A stretch of 17,208 nt of DNA. Origin: an uncultured Alphaproteobacteria bacterium. GTDB lineage: Bacteria > Pseudomonadota > Alphaproteobacteria > Rickettsiales > UBA1997. Shown piece after piece: positions 6,163 through 13,473 of this stretch. The translations under genes and the position numbers were made by a program. The DNA lies in contig CAIUFU010000176.1 of NCBI GenBank assembly GCA_903898475.1, positions 1-17,208 of the forward strand. The letters run 5' to 3'. The notes beneath the pieces were generated by a model. The model was not told the origin of the DNA. It was given only the letters and a program-made list of their open reading frames with translations, and did no database searches. Numbering within the stretch: position 1 is the stretch's first letter; every line of letters starts with the position of its first letter.

Positions 6163-7908
6163 ATGAAAAATTTTTCAACTCTTTCGGAATTAATTGGCTT
6201 TCAGGACTCTAATTTCAAGAATCCAAACGCTTTTAATTTTAAAGAAAAAGGTCAGATGCGATCTTTTTCCAATCAGGAATTTAGTGAAAATATTTTTCAT
6301 TTTGCCTGTGGATTGCGAGAGTTGGGTTTGCAAAAAAATGACAGTTTTGCAATTTTTTCTTACCAAAATCCGATCTGGTTAATTGCTGATTTCGGCGCTA
6401 TTCTGGCTGGCGCAACCACGGTTCCGATTTTTCACAATATCTCGAAAGAAAATCTGCTTTTTGAAATTTCAGATGCTTCGGTGAAATATATTTTCTGTGA
6501 CAGTTTGGAATTTTTTGAGACGATAAAAAACCAAAATCTCGATTTAAAAATCATCACTTATGGTTTTACCAAAGAAAACTCGATCAGTTTCGAAGACTTG
6601 ATTTTACAGGGCAAAAAGGCTGCCGAAGAAAAAAAATACGACTTTGAAGCGATGCAAAAAATTGCAACGCCGCAAGATATCGCGACAATAATTTACACTT
6701 CAGGAAGCACCGGAAGGCCGAAAGGCGTTGAGTTGACGCATCTAAATTTAGTCTCGCAAGTTAAGGCAACTGCAGAATTTTTTGCGCTTTCCGAAAAAGA
6801 TGTCGCTCTGTCATTTCTGCCACTAGCCCATATTTTTGAACGCATGGTGACGATGTTTTATATTTCGCGTGGCGTTTCAATTTATTTTGCCGATGACGTA
6901 AAAAATGTGGCAAATGCCTTAAAAGAAATCTGCCCAACCTTGCTTACCAGCGTTCCGAGAATGTTGGAAAAAGTTTTTATCTGCATCAGAAATGGCGTTT
7001 ATTCAGCTAATGGTTTAAAAAAATCCTTGGGGCAAAAAGCTTTAAAACGTGCTTTAACCAAAGATCCAGAAGCTCCACTAAACTTCTTCGACAAGATTTA
7101 CGATTTGATAATTTTTAAAAAATTTCGCGCTGCTTTAGGCGGAAATGTTAGAATGATAATTTGCGGTGGAGCTGCTCTTTCTTCAGATTTGGAGCGCTTC
7201 TACAAAAATATCGGAGTCAATTTATTTTGTGGTTACGGCATGACTGAAACGTCACCCGTGATTGCGGCAAATTACGACAAGGCGCATAAAATTGGCACTG
7301 TCGGCAAGGCATTTCCTAATGTGGAATTAAAAATTGCAGCTGACGGCGAGCTAATTGTTTCGGGCCCAAATGTGATGCGTGGCTACAGAAACCAACCAGA
7401 AAAAACTGCCAAAATGATCGAAAATGGTTGGCTCAAAACCGGCGATTTGGCGAGCATTGACGAAGAAGGATTCGTTAAAATTATCGGCCGCAAAAAAGAA
7501 CTATTTAAAAACACTAACGGAAAATATGTCAGCCCAGTTCCAATCGAGCAAAAAATTATGCAGAGTTTGGGGTTTTTATTGGGCGCGATTGTGATTGCGG
7601 AAGGTAAAAAATTTACCTCAGCAATTTTATTTCCTGATTTTGAAATGCTGAAAAAAACCAAAGAAAAATTTGCTTTTGCGGGAAGTGATGAAGAGTTTTT
7701 GAAGTCGGAAGCGCTGCAAAAATTCGTGCAAAATGACATTGCCAAAACAAACGAAACTCTAGATCACTGGGAACAAGTGCAGAAATTTCATATTGGCTTG
7801 GATCCAATATCTATCGAGTCTGGCGATGTTACGCCTTCGATGAAATTGAAGAGAAGTGTTTTGGAATTGAAGTTCAAAGAAGTGATTGACGGGTTTTACA
7901 AAGAGTAA
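6163..7908 (+). CDS. long-chain fatty acid-CoA ligase (AMP-binding family)
   Basis: ANL-superfamily adenylating enzyme that activates a fatty acid to acyl-AMP and then acyl-CoA. The 581 residues contain the P-loop YTSGSTGRPKG (178-188), GYGMTETSP (357-365), the hinge and ATP region LKTGDLASIDEEG with TGD at 426-428, GRKKELFKNTNGKYVSP (442-458), and the catalytic-lysine motif TPSMKLKR (557-564, probably K561). The HIFERM motif near 223-228 and the overall arrangement resemble the FAA/FadD15 type of long-chain ligase rather than acetyl-CoA synthetase. Translation starts at the ATG directly after the peptidase stop codon. The gene ends 5 bp from the end of the convergent methyltransferase gene. 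Chain-length preference cannot be read from the sequence; the pathway could be uptake of exogenous fatty acid or recycling of membrane lipid acyl chains. Confidence 0.9.
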   Translation: MKNFSTLSELIGFQDSNFKNPNAFNFKEKGQMRSFSNQEFSENIFHFACGLRELGLQKNDSFAIFSYQNPIWLIADFGAILAGATTVPIFHNISKENLLFEISDASVKYIFCDSLEFFETIKNQNLDLKIITYGFTKENSISFEDLILQGKKAAEEKKYDFEAMQKIATPQDIATIIYTSGSTGRPKGVELTHLNLVSQVKATAEFFALSEKDVALSFLPLAHIFERMVTMFYISRGVSIYFADDVKNVANALKEICPTLLTSVPRMLEKVFICIRNGVYSANGLKKSLGQKALKRALTKDPEAPLNFFDKIYDLIIFKKFRAALGGNVRMIICGGAALSSDLERFYKNIGVNLFCGYGMTETSPVIAANYDKAHKIGTVGKAFPNVELKIAADGELIVSGPNVMRGYRNQPEKTAKMIENGWLKTGDLASIDEEGFVKIIGRKKELFKNTNGKYVSPVPIEQKIMQSLGFLLGAIVIAEGKKFTSAILFPDFEMLKKTKEKFAFAGSDEEFLKSEALQKFVQNDIAKTNETLDHWEQVQKFHIGLDPISIESGDVTPSMKLKRSVLELKFKEVIDGFYKE

Positions 7909-7913
7909 TTGTT

Positions 7914-10031
7914 TTAGGGAGTATGGCCTTTATTGTTAGCTGTAAATTTGCTAACAAAGTTTTGCCAAGCGCTTGGAGTTTCTGATTTTTTGCTTGTTGC
8001 TTTTGCATTTTCAACATCTCGTGTCCCTGGGTTTATCTCTTTGTTTTCCGCCGTTCCCGGCAATACAACTCCGTAATATCCTGCATCTACATATTTTGCG
8101 AATTCTGGTCTATCCATGACGGCGGAGAGCATTTGAGAAGCAATTCTATCGGCTGTGCGAAAAGTTAGGCCAGAATTTGAAATTGTTGATGGATTAGCCA
8201 GAGATGAAATGAAAAGTTCGTACTCCTCAGGACTAATTTTTGCCAACAACTCTTTCAATTGATCGTGGGAGTAGGTTGCAAAAAACAAGGAACGCAGATT
8301 TTCAGCTTCAGATTCGCTAGCGCCGTAATCTTTAATATGGGAGTCAGTAATATCAGTTGCGGTGTAAATAACGTCACCCGGACGCATTCTTGATTTGGGG
8401 AGCAAGCCGCTTTTCGTCATCCAGTCCATTCGTTTTAAATCTTCTTTGAAAAAAATTTGTCCTGGAACAGTCATGGCTACACGACCATCGGAGTGAGTCA
8501 TGTCTCTAATGGATTCCAGAAAGCCATCGCGCTTTTCGGCTGTGGGGATGTGTGACAAGCAGCCATATAAAATTAAACTTAAGTCAAAAGATTCTCCTTC
8601 GCCAAGAATATGACTTAGATCTTGCGGATCTAGTTTTGGACTTCCTAGTAAAAATTTTATTCTTAAATTATCTCTTTGATGAGCGCCGCAATCTTCTATT
8701 AGTGGTTCTTCACCAATTTCTTTTTCGGCGCCTTCAATAAAATCACTTTCGTATAAACTACGATCATCCTCGCTAGATTGTTTTAATGCAGGAAATTTCG
8801 GCATTCTTTTTCTAAGAGAATCAACTTTATCCGCGGCTTTATTTCTAGCATATTCTAGCGCATAATCCTCAGTGAAGAGCTGACCTTCTAATTGACAGGC
8901 TTCTATAAAAGCTTCTCTAATAGTTTCTTGGTATTTTGCTCTTAAAGCTGCATAGTCGGGCATGCTTGGAAAGCCATCTGCTACCTTGCGCTTTTCGAAG
9001 AGTTCTTCGCCATATTGCTTTTTTAGGGCAGCGGCATTTGGGTCAAAATCAACAAAGATATCTGAAAGATTATCAGATGTTTCTTCTGGTCTCTTTGGAC
9101 GAGAGAGTTTTCTTCCTACGACTTCTCCATCTTTCTTGTTTGGCAGTTCCGCACCATACACTTCTGAATCATCGTCTTTAGGAAAATCTTGTTCGTAAAG
9201 TTTCTTTAAATCTTCGTCATACCGATCTTCTTGTTTTAAGAATTCATGATCTCTTTGGCGCGCTTGATAGATTCTCTCTCCATAAATCTCTTTTAAATCA
9301 TCAACATATTCTTGGGGCAGGCGTGGGTGGGTTAATTTTGATTTGTAAGAATCAACGCCACTTCTAACAATATCGTAAGATGTAACTTCTAATGTGATTC
9401 CGTAGGGTTTAAGTCTGTCGGCAAGATCAATCCAAATTTCTAAAGCTCTACCATCGCCAGAGCCAAAATCTAAGGCTTTTACGGTTATTGGCTTTAATTG
9501 ATCGGTTAGTTTCGCAAGTTGTTCCTTACGAGATTTCTCGTTTTCTTCTTTTCTAGCTTCTTTGAATTTAGCCTCAGTTACTTTTTTATAGTTTGTAACT
9601 CTGGTAAAAATTGACGGCAGTAGTGAAGTTAGGGATCGATCAACAACAGCTTTTTCTCCAGGAATTACGAGTATATCCGGTGCAAATTTTTGGTGAAAAG
9701 CGCTCGTTTCTCCGAGTTTTGAACTATAGCGAATCTCATAAACATCTCTCGTATGCTCTAATGAGGAAGCCTTTTCAAAATTTTCGGCTGTTACTTGTGA
9801 GGGAATGATTGCTTCTGGTAAACTTTCTTTCTTAGGCTTTCCCTTTTTCTTTTGTTTTAATGCGCGGCCTGTTCCAGCTCCATGGGAGCTACTTGAGATA
9901 CCACTTCCATGTGAAGTATCGATATCAGAATCACTAGACTTTTCATTTGCAGCTTGCTGTTCTTCTAATAGGCCATGTACATCTGCCTTAACTTTAGGGT
10001 CTGCTTCTTGATTTACTGGGTTTATTATCAT
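7914..10031 (-). CDS. unnamed protein: split class I SAM-dependent methyltransferase fold with a large insertion
   Basis: I do not recognise this 705-residue protein as a named family. Residues 1-75 look disordered: a Ser/Gly/His-rich stretch (39-55) is followed by a lysine-rich patch (KQKKKGKPKK, 59-68). SAM-binding motif I is KALDFGSGDGR (185-195) and the second strand ends VTSYDI (216-221). The fold then appears interrupted by about 220 charged, mostly helical residues (about 231-452). It resumes with IKFLLGSP (458-465), motif IV FDLSLILYGCLSHI (482-495) and DGRVAMTVPG (515-524), ending with a last strand pair near YYGVVLPG (652-659). The insertion carries four copies of a short motif, xxxxL[K/R]xxYx[E/Q], at 242-252, 271-281, 332-342 and 359-369. 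No signal peptide or membrane segment is evident. The 3' end is 5 bp from the acyl-CoA synthetase and the start is 15 bp from the divergent kinase. Substrate unknown; a small molecule, RNA, protein or host target are all open. Confidence 0.75.
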   Translation of the reverse strand: MIINPVNQEADPKVKADVHGLLEEQQAANEKSSDSDIDTSHGSGISSSSHGAGTGRALKQKKKGKPKKESLPEAIIPSQVTAENFEKASSLEHTRDVYEIRYSSKLGETSAFHQKFAPDILVIPGEKAVVDRSLTSLLPSIFTRVTNYKKVTEAKFKEARKEENEKSRKEQLAKLTDQLKPITVKALDFGSGDGRALEIWIDLADRLKPYGITLEVTSYDIVRSGVDSYKSKLTHPRLPQEYVDDLKEIYGERIYQARQRDHEFLKQEDRYDEDLKKLYEQDFPKDDDSEVYGAELPNKKDGEVVGRKLSRPKRPEETSDNLSDIFVDFDPNAAALKKQYGEELFEKRKVADGFPSMPDYAALRAKYQETIREAFIEACQLEGQLFTEDYALEYARNKAADKVDSLRKRMPKFPALKQSSEDDRSLYESDFIEGAEKEIGEEPLIEDCGAHQRDNLRIKFLLGSPKLDPQDLSHILGEGESFDLSLILYGCLSHIPTAEKRDGFLESIRDMTHSDGRVAMTVPGQIFFKEDLKRMDWMTKSGLLPKSRMRPGDVIYTATDITDSHIKDYGASESEAENLRSLFFATYSHDQLKELLAKISPEEYELFISSLANPSTISNSGLTFRTADRIASQMLSAVMDRPEFAKYVDAGYYGVVLPGTAENKEINPGTRDVENAKATSKKSETPSAWQNFVSKFTANNKGHTP

Positions 10032-10046
10032 CTCGAAACTTAAAAA

Positions 10047-12008
10047 ATGAAATTACAAAGCTTAAATAAAGACTATAAGCTATTTACCAACGTGGTGGTA
10101 TTTGGTGCGATTCTAATCTCGTTTCTGATTTTATTTTCTTCTTACCGAAGCTTTTATATCAGCTCGAAATCTGCTATCAGAAGCACTGCGCACAAAATTA
10201 ATCAGCAGTTGGGTGAGTCTCTGAATTATGTAGAAAATATTTCGAACTTTATTGGAAACCAGATTTTAGAAAAGCGTGACGCAAACAAAGAAAATGTCGC
10301 GAAAATTCTGCTTAACAGTCAACCAAAAATCGATCAAAAGTCGCAAGATATCTTCACTTGGACTCTTTTCGATTATATTAACCTCCAAGATCAAGTAATT
10401 GCTAGTAGTTTGCAAGGAGCTTTAAAAGAGCCGATTCTTGTCACCAAAGAGAGAAGATCTTGGATTGTCGATTCCAAAAAACAGCCGTGGAAATTGCTGT
10501 CGTCAAAAGTTGATTTTGGTATTGTCAGCAACGAAAAAATCATCCCATTCGGTTTTGGTATTACCAAGAAAAACGGCGCGGCAGCCGGAATAATTTCTCT
10601 CGGTGTCAATGTTGAAAAGTTGCAAAGAAAGCTAGAATCAATTGCTGCCAATTCTTACGAAACCTTTGCTGTTATTGATCGCAGCGGCTCGATTGTATTT
10701 ACATCAAACAATTTTGACAAAAAAAATATCGACTCATTAGTTTCAGATTTTCAAAAGTTAAATCTGCATCAGGGCTTCTTCAAATTGAACGACGATAATT
10801 TTTATTATCAGTTAAATGAGTCTTATCAGTTCAAAATAATAGTTGGCGTAAATCATAAATTATTTTGGTCGCGACTTTGGGAAGACTTTATTCCTAAGGC
10901 TCTAAATACGCTTTATCTGACAATTTTTTTCTTGATTTTGCTTTATTTCTTCAGAGCAAAACTGCTCAAACCCGTAGTCAACCTTGCCAAAACTGCCAAC
11001 GATATTTCTCAAGGAAAATTAGATGCTTTGGTTCCGGTAACAGACATCGCTGAAGTCAATTTACTCGCGGCTTCAATCAATAAAGTAAAAGAGTTTTTAA
11101 TCAAAGAAGAGGCGCTAAAACAAAGCCTCAAAAAAGGCAAAGAAACGGCAGAAAGTGAAAATCACAACAAAACTGAATTTCTAGCCTCTACTGCTCACGA
11201 GTTAAAAAATATGTTGGCTGGAGTTGTTGGTTTGGGCGAGCTGTTAAAATTAAATTTAACGCAAAGAAATGCCTCAGCCGACATTGCTGAATTGCAAGAA
11301 AGAGAAGATGAAAACATCTCGTGGATCATTGATATTGTAAGGCTTGGTGAAGAGTCGCTAATTTTTGTCAATGATATTTTAGACGTCAATCAAGCGCAAA
11401 CCGGTGAGTTTAAAATTGAAGAAGCAGAGTTAGTCGATCTGCAAGATATTACGCTGCGCTCAATCAAACTGATGAAAACCCGCGCGATGCATGAGGGAAA
11501 AAACATCATTACCAATATTGATAAAAATTTGAGCAAAAAATTTATCACCTCAAATCTCGATCCAAGAAGAGTTAAGCAAGTGATTGTCAACATCATCAGC
11601 AACTCAATCAAATACAGCCCTGAAAGCAGCGAGATCAAAATTAATCTCGATTATTTAACCTTTGACGAAACCACTAAAATCAATGAAGCAATTGAGTTGG
11701 GTATTAAAGGCAGTGACGATATTAACGACACAAGAAAAGAATACTTATTGTTAGCGCTTCAGGCCAAAAGAGAAAAACAAGAAAGCCGCGTTTGCATTGA
11801 AATCGAAGATCGTGGTTTCGGCATGGATGAAGAAGAAATCAAAATCGCCTCAAAAAAATATGGCACGATCAAGCATGATTTAACCAAGAAAATTGATTCG
11901 ACTGGCTTGGGTTTGCCAATTGTAAAATATTTAGTCGAAGCCCAAGGCGGATTGTTCGAAATTGACTCTGAGAAAGGCAAGGGAACTAAGGTGAGAATTA
12001 TCTTCTAA
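10047..12008 (+). CDS. membrane sensor histidine kinase with periplasmic sensor and HAMP domain
   Basis: Sensor kinase of 653 residues. A first membrane helix (about 13-31) is followed by an extracytoplasmic region (32-284); its segment with FAVIDRSGSIVFTSNN looks like a Cache-type fold. The second helix (about 285-303) leads to a HAMP domain (about 304-356). The dimerisation domain has phosphoacceptor H384 in ASTAHELKNML. The ATPase domain has an N-box (VNIISNSIKYSP, 514-525), G1 EDRGFGMDEEE (587-597) and G2 STGLGLPIVKYL (618-629). The usual proline after the H-box (HELxxPL) is a methionine here, and about 69 residues separate the N-box from G1, longer than common. No receiver domain is fused. 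It starts 15 bp from the divergent methyltransferase gene and has no adjacent regulator; the orphan OmpR-type regulator at 3439-4104 is a possible partner. The signal sensed is unknown. Confidence 0.9.
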   Translation: MKLQSLNKDYKLFTNVVVFGAILISFLILFSSYRSFYISSKSAIRSTAHKINQQLGESLNYVENISNFIGNQILEKRDANKENVAKILLNSQPKIDQKSQDIFTWTLFDYINLQDQVIASSLQGALKEPILVTKERRSWIVDSKKQPWKLLSSKVDFGIVSNEKIIPFGFGITKKNGAAAGIISLGVNVEKLQRKLESIAANSYETFAVIDRSGSIVFTSNNFDKKNIDSLVSDFQKLNLHQGFFKLNDDNFYYQLNESYQFKIIVGVNHKLFWSRLWEDFIPKALNTLYLTIFFLILLYFFRAKLLKPVVNLAKTANDISQGKLDALVPVTDIAEVNLLAASINKVKEFLIKEEALKQSLKKGKETAESENHNKTEFLASTAHELKNMLAGVVGLGELLKLNLTQRNASADIAELQEREDENISWIIDIVRLGEESLIFVNDILDVNQAQTGEFKIEEAELVDLQDITLRSIKLMKTRAMHEGKNIITNIDKNLSKKFITSNLDPRRVKQVIVNIISNSIKYSPESSEIKINLDYLTFDETTKINEAIELGIKGSDDINDTRKEYLLLALQAKREKQESRVCIEIEDRGFGMDEEEIKIASKKYGTIKHDLTKKIDSTGLGLPIVKYLVEAQGGLFEIDSEKGKGTKVRIIF

Positions 12009-12012
12009 TTTT

Positions 12013-12043
12013 GTCGAAAAATCGCGATTTTCAATTTTTCGAC
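12013..12043 (+). terminator. hairpin after the histidine kinase gene
   Basis: A perfect 10-bp stem, GTCGAAAAAT (12013-12022) and ATTTTTCGAC (12034-12043), with an 11-nt loop begins 5 bp after the kinase stop codon. It lacks a trailing T run, so it is not a classical intrinsic terminator. Its position suggests 3'-end formation or protection of the kinase message. Confidence 0.5.
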
Positions 12044-12067
12044 CCGCGCTAAATAAGGGTAAAAGCT

Positions 12068-12091
12068 AATTTTCCACAGCTGTGGAAAATT
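12068..12091. promoter_or_regulatory. 24-bp perfect palindrome with DnaA-box-like halves
   Basis: Each half reads AATTTTCCACAG and the two halves are exact reverse complements with no spacer, centred between 12079 and 12080. TTTTCCACA fits the relaxed DnaA-box pattern TTWTNCACA, giving two abutting inverted boxes. A spacer-less palindrome is also a plausible dimer operator. The site lies between two gene ends, away from any gene start, so promoter control is unlikely. Function unknown. Confidence 0.5.
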
Positions 12092-12095
12092 CATT

Positions 12096-12209
12096 CTCGG
12101 TGTCACTCCGTCGAATGACGGGGTCCACTGTGATGCAAACTCAAAAGTAAAAATAGGAACTAGAAAGTACTGCAAGATGGACTCCATCATTCGACGGGGT
12201 GACACTGAG
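12096..12209. repeat. long imperfect inverted repeat (REP- or MITE-like)
   Basis: The 32-bp arms at 12096-12127 and 12178-12209 match as reverse complements at 28 of 32 positions and flank a 50-bp centre. The arm core, GTCACTCCGTCGAATGAC, resembles the element at 3402-3419. The whole lies in the 217-bp gap between the converging kinase and bioA genes. Together with the hairpin and the palindrome before it, this accounts for most of the gap. No ORF or RNA gene is evident there. Confidence 0.7.
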
Positions 12210-12225
12210 GGTGGTTGAAGCTAGT

Positions 12226-13473
12226 TCATTTTTGGTTTTGCAAGATTCCTACAATCGAATCGGTAATTTTTTTCAGCTCAGATTTCTTAATATTTAGCGC
12301 CGGCATGGTGTAAATACATCCTGCAAAAGGGCGCAAGAAAACTCCGTCCGCAACAAATTTTTTACGCAAATCTAACATCTTTTCAAAGCCACCTTCAATT
12401 TCTACCACACCAACGGCGCCAAGCACGCGCACATCTTTAACATTTTTTAAATTGCGGCATTTTTCTAATTCTTTTTTTAAGAAAGCTTCATTAGCTAAAA
12501 CTTTTTTCTCGTAATTTTCACTTTCAAATAAATCCAGCGAAGCATTGGCAGCGCTTGCCGCCAGTGGATTTCCCATAAAAGTTGGGCCGTGCATTAAAGC
12601 TAAATCAAGCGAGTTGCCCAAGAATTTTTTAAAAATTTCTTCTGAAACCAAAGTTGCTGCCAAAGTCATGGTGCCGCCAGTTAAGGCTTTTCCTACCACT
12701 AAAATATCGGGAGAAATGTCAGCGTGATTAATCGCAAATTTTTTGCCGGTGCGGTAAAATCCAACTGCACATTCGTCAGCAATAAAAAGAACTTCGTGTT
12801 TTTTGGCGATTAAAAAAATCTGCTGCAAAATATCTGCGTCGCCAAAACGCATGCCGCCAGCGCATTGAATTAGTGGCTCAACAAAAATTCCGGCTAAAAT
12901 ATTTTTATTTTTACGAACAAAATCTTCAAAAGCGTTGAGGTCATTTTGGTTTTGCGGCAAATCTAGCGAGAAATTTTGCAGCAAAATTTTCTCAAATTTT
13001 TGATGCATTCCCGAATTTAAATCGGCAAGAGACATTGCGCCCGTTGTGTCGCCGTGATAAGAATTTTTAAATGAAATGAATTGGGTCTTTGAAGATGCGC
13101 CAGAATTAATGTGAAATTGCCAGCAAATTTTCATCGCAACTTCAATGGCAGTTGAGCCCGAATCTGAAAAAAACACCCGATCCATTTTAGCAAATTGGCA
13201 CAGGCGGTAAGCCAGTTTGTAAGTTTCGTCATTAGCAAATCCGGCGAGCATAATGTGGGGCAAAATTTTTGCCTGACGCACTAATTCTTTAATAATGTGA
13301 GGGTGGCTGTAGCCGTGTGCCATGCTCCACCACGACGAAATTCCGTCGATTAAAACTTGGCCGTTTTTTAAGAAAATTTTTGAGCCACGTGCGCGCTCAA
13401 CTTCAAGCTGGGGCAGGTGATTTTGCATTTGGCTGTAAGGTAGCCAGATGTGATTGGCACCCTGATTAATCAT
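12226..13473 (-). CDS. bioA: adenosylmethionine-8-amino-7-oxononanoate aminotransferase
   Basis: PLP-dependent transaminase of biotin synthesis that converts 7-keto-8-aminopelargonic acid to 7,8-diaminopelargonic acid, with S-adenosylmethionine as the usual amino donor. The 415 residues carry BioA hallmarks: HIWLPYSQM (8-16), DGISSWWSMAHGY (43-55), YHGDTTGAMS (139-148), aspartate D233 in ADECAVGFYRTG, PLP lysine K262 in VGKALTGG, HGPTFMGNPLA (295-305), and FLRPFAGCIYTMPA near the C-terminus. The substrate-specific WW pair and the RPF region separate it from ornithine and GABA transaminases. The start ATG overlaps the last 8 bp of bamD, so translation is probably coupled. It is the last gene of the DUF192-hisD-bamD-bioA operon. 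The other biotin genes are not in the window. Confidence 0.94.
   Translation of the reverse strand: MINQGANHIWLPYSQMQNHLPQLEVERARGSKIFLKNGQVLIDGISSWWSMAHGYSHPHIIKELVRQAKILPHIMLAGFANDETYKLAYRLCQFAKMDRVFFSDSGSTAIEVAMKICWQFHINSGASSKTQFISFKNSYHGDTTGAMSLADLNSGMHQKFEKILLQNFSLDLPQNQNDLNAFEDFVRKNKNILAGIFVEPLIQCAGGMRFGDADILQQIFLIAKKHEVLFIADECAVGFYRTGKKFAINHADISPDILVVGKALTGGTMTLAATLVSEEIFKKFLGNSLDLALMHGPTFMGNPLAASAANASLDLFESENYEKKVLANEAFLKKELEKCRNLKNVKDVRVLGAVGVVEIEGGFEKMLDLRKKFVADGVFLRPFAGCIYTMPALNIKKSELKKITDSIVGILQNQK

Noticed and set aside
8936..9198. Two plus-strand open frames of about 80 codons antisense to the split methyltransferase insertion
   Set aside because: They lie fully inside a well-supported gene on the other strand, overlap each other in different frames, and show no domain-like pattern.
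12009..12225. A tRNA, small ORF or transposase remnant in the kinase-bioA spacer
   Set aside because: The frame reaching 12005-12205 is a by-product of the inverted repeat and has no recognisable protein pattern; no tRNA fold fits.
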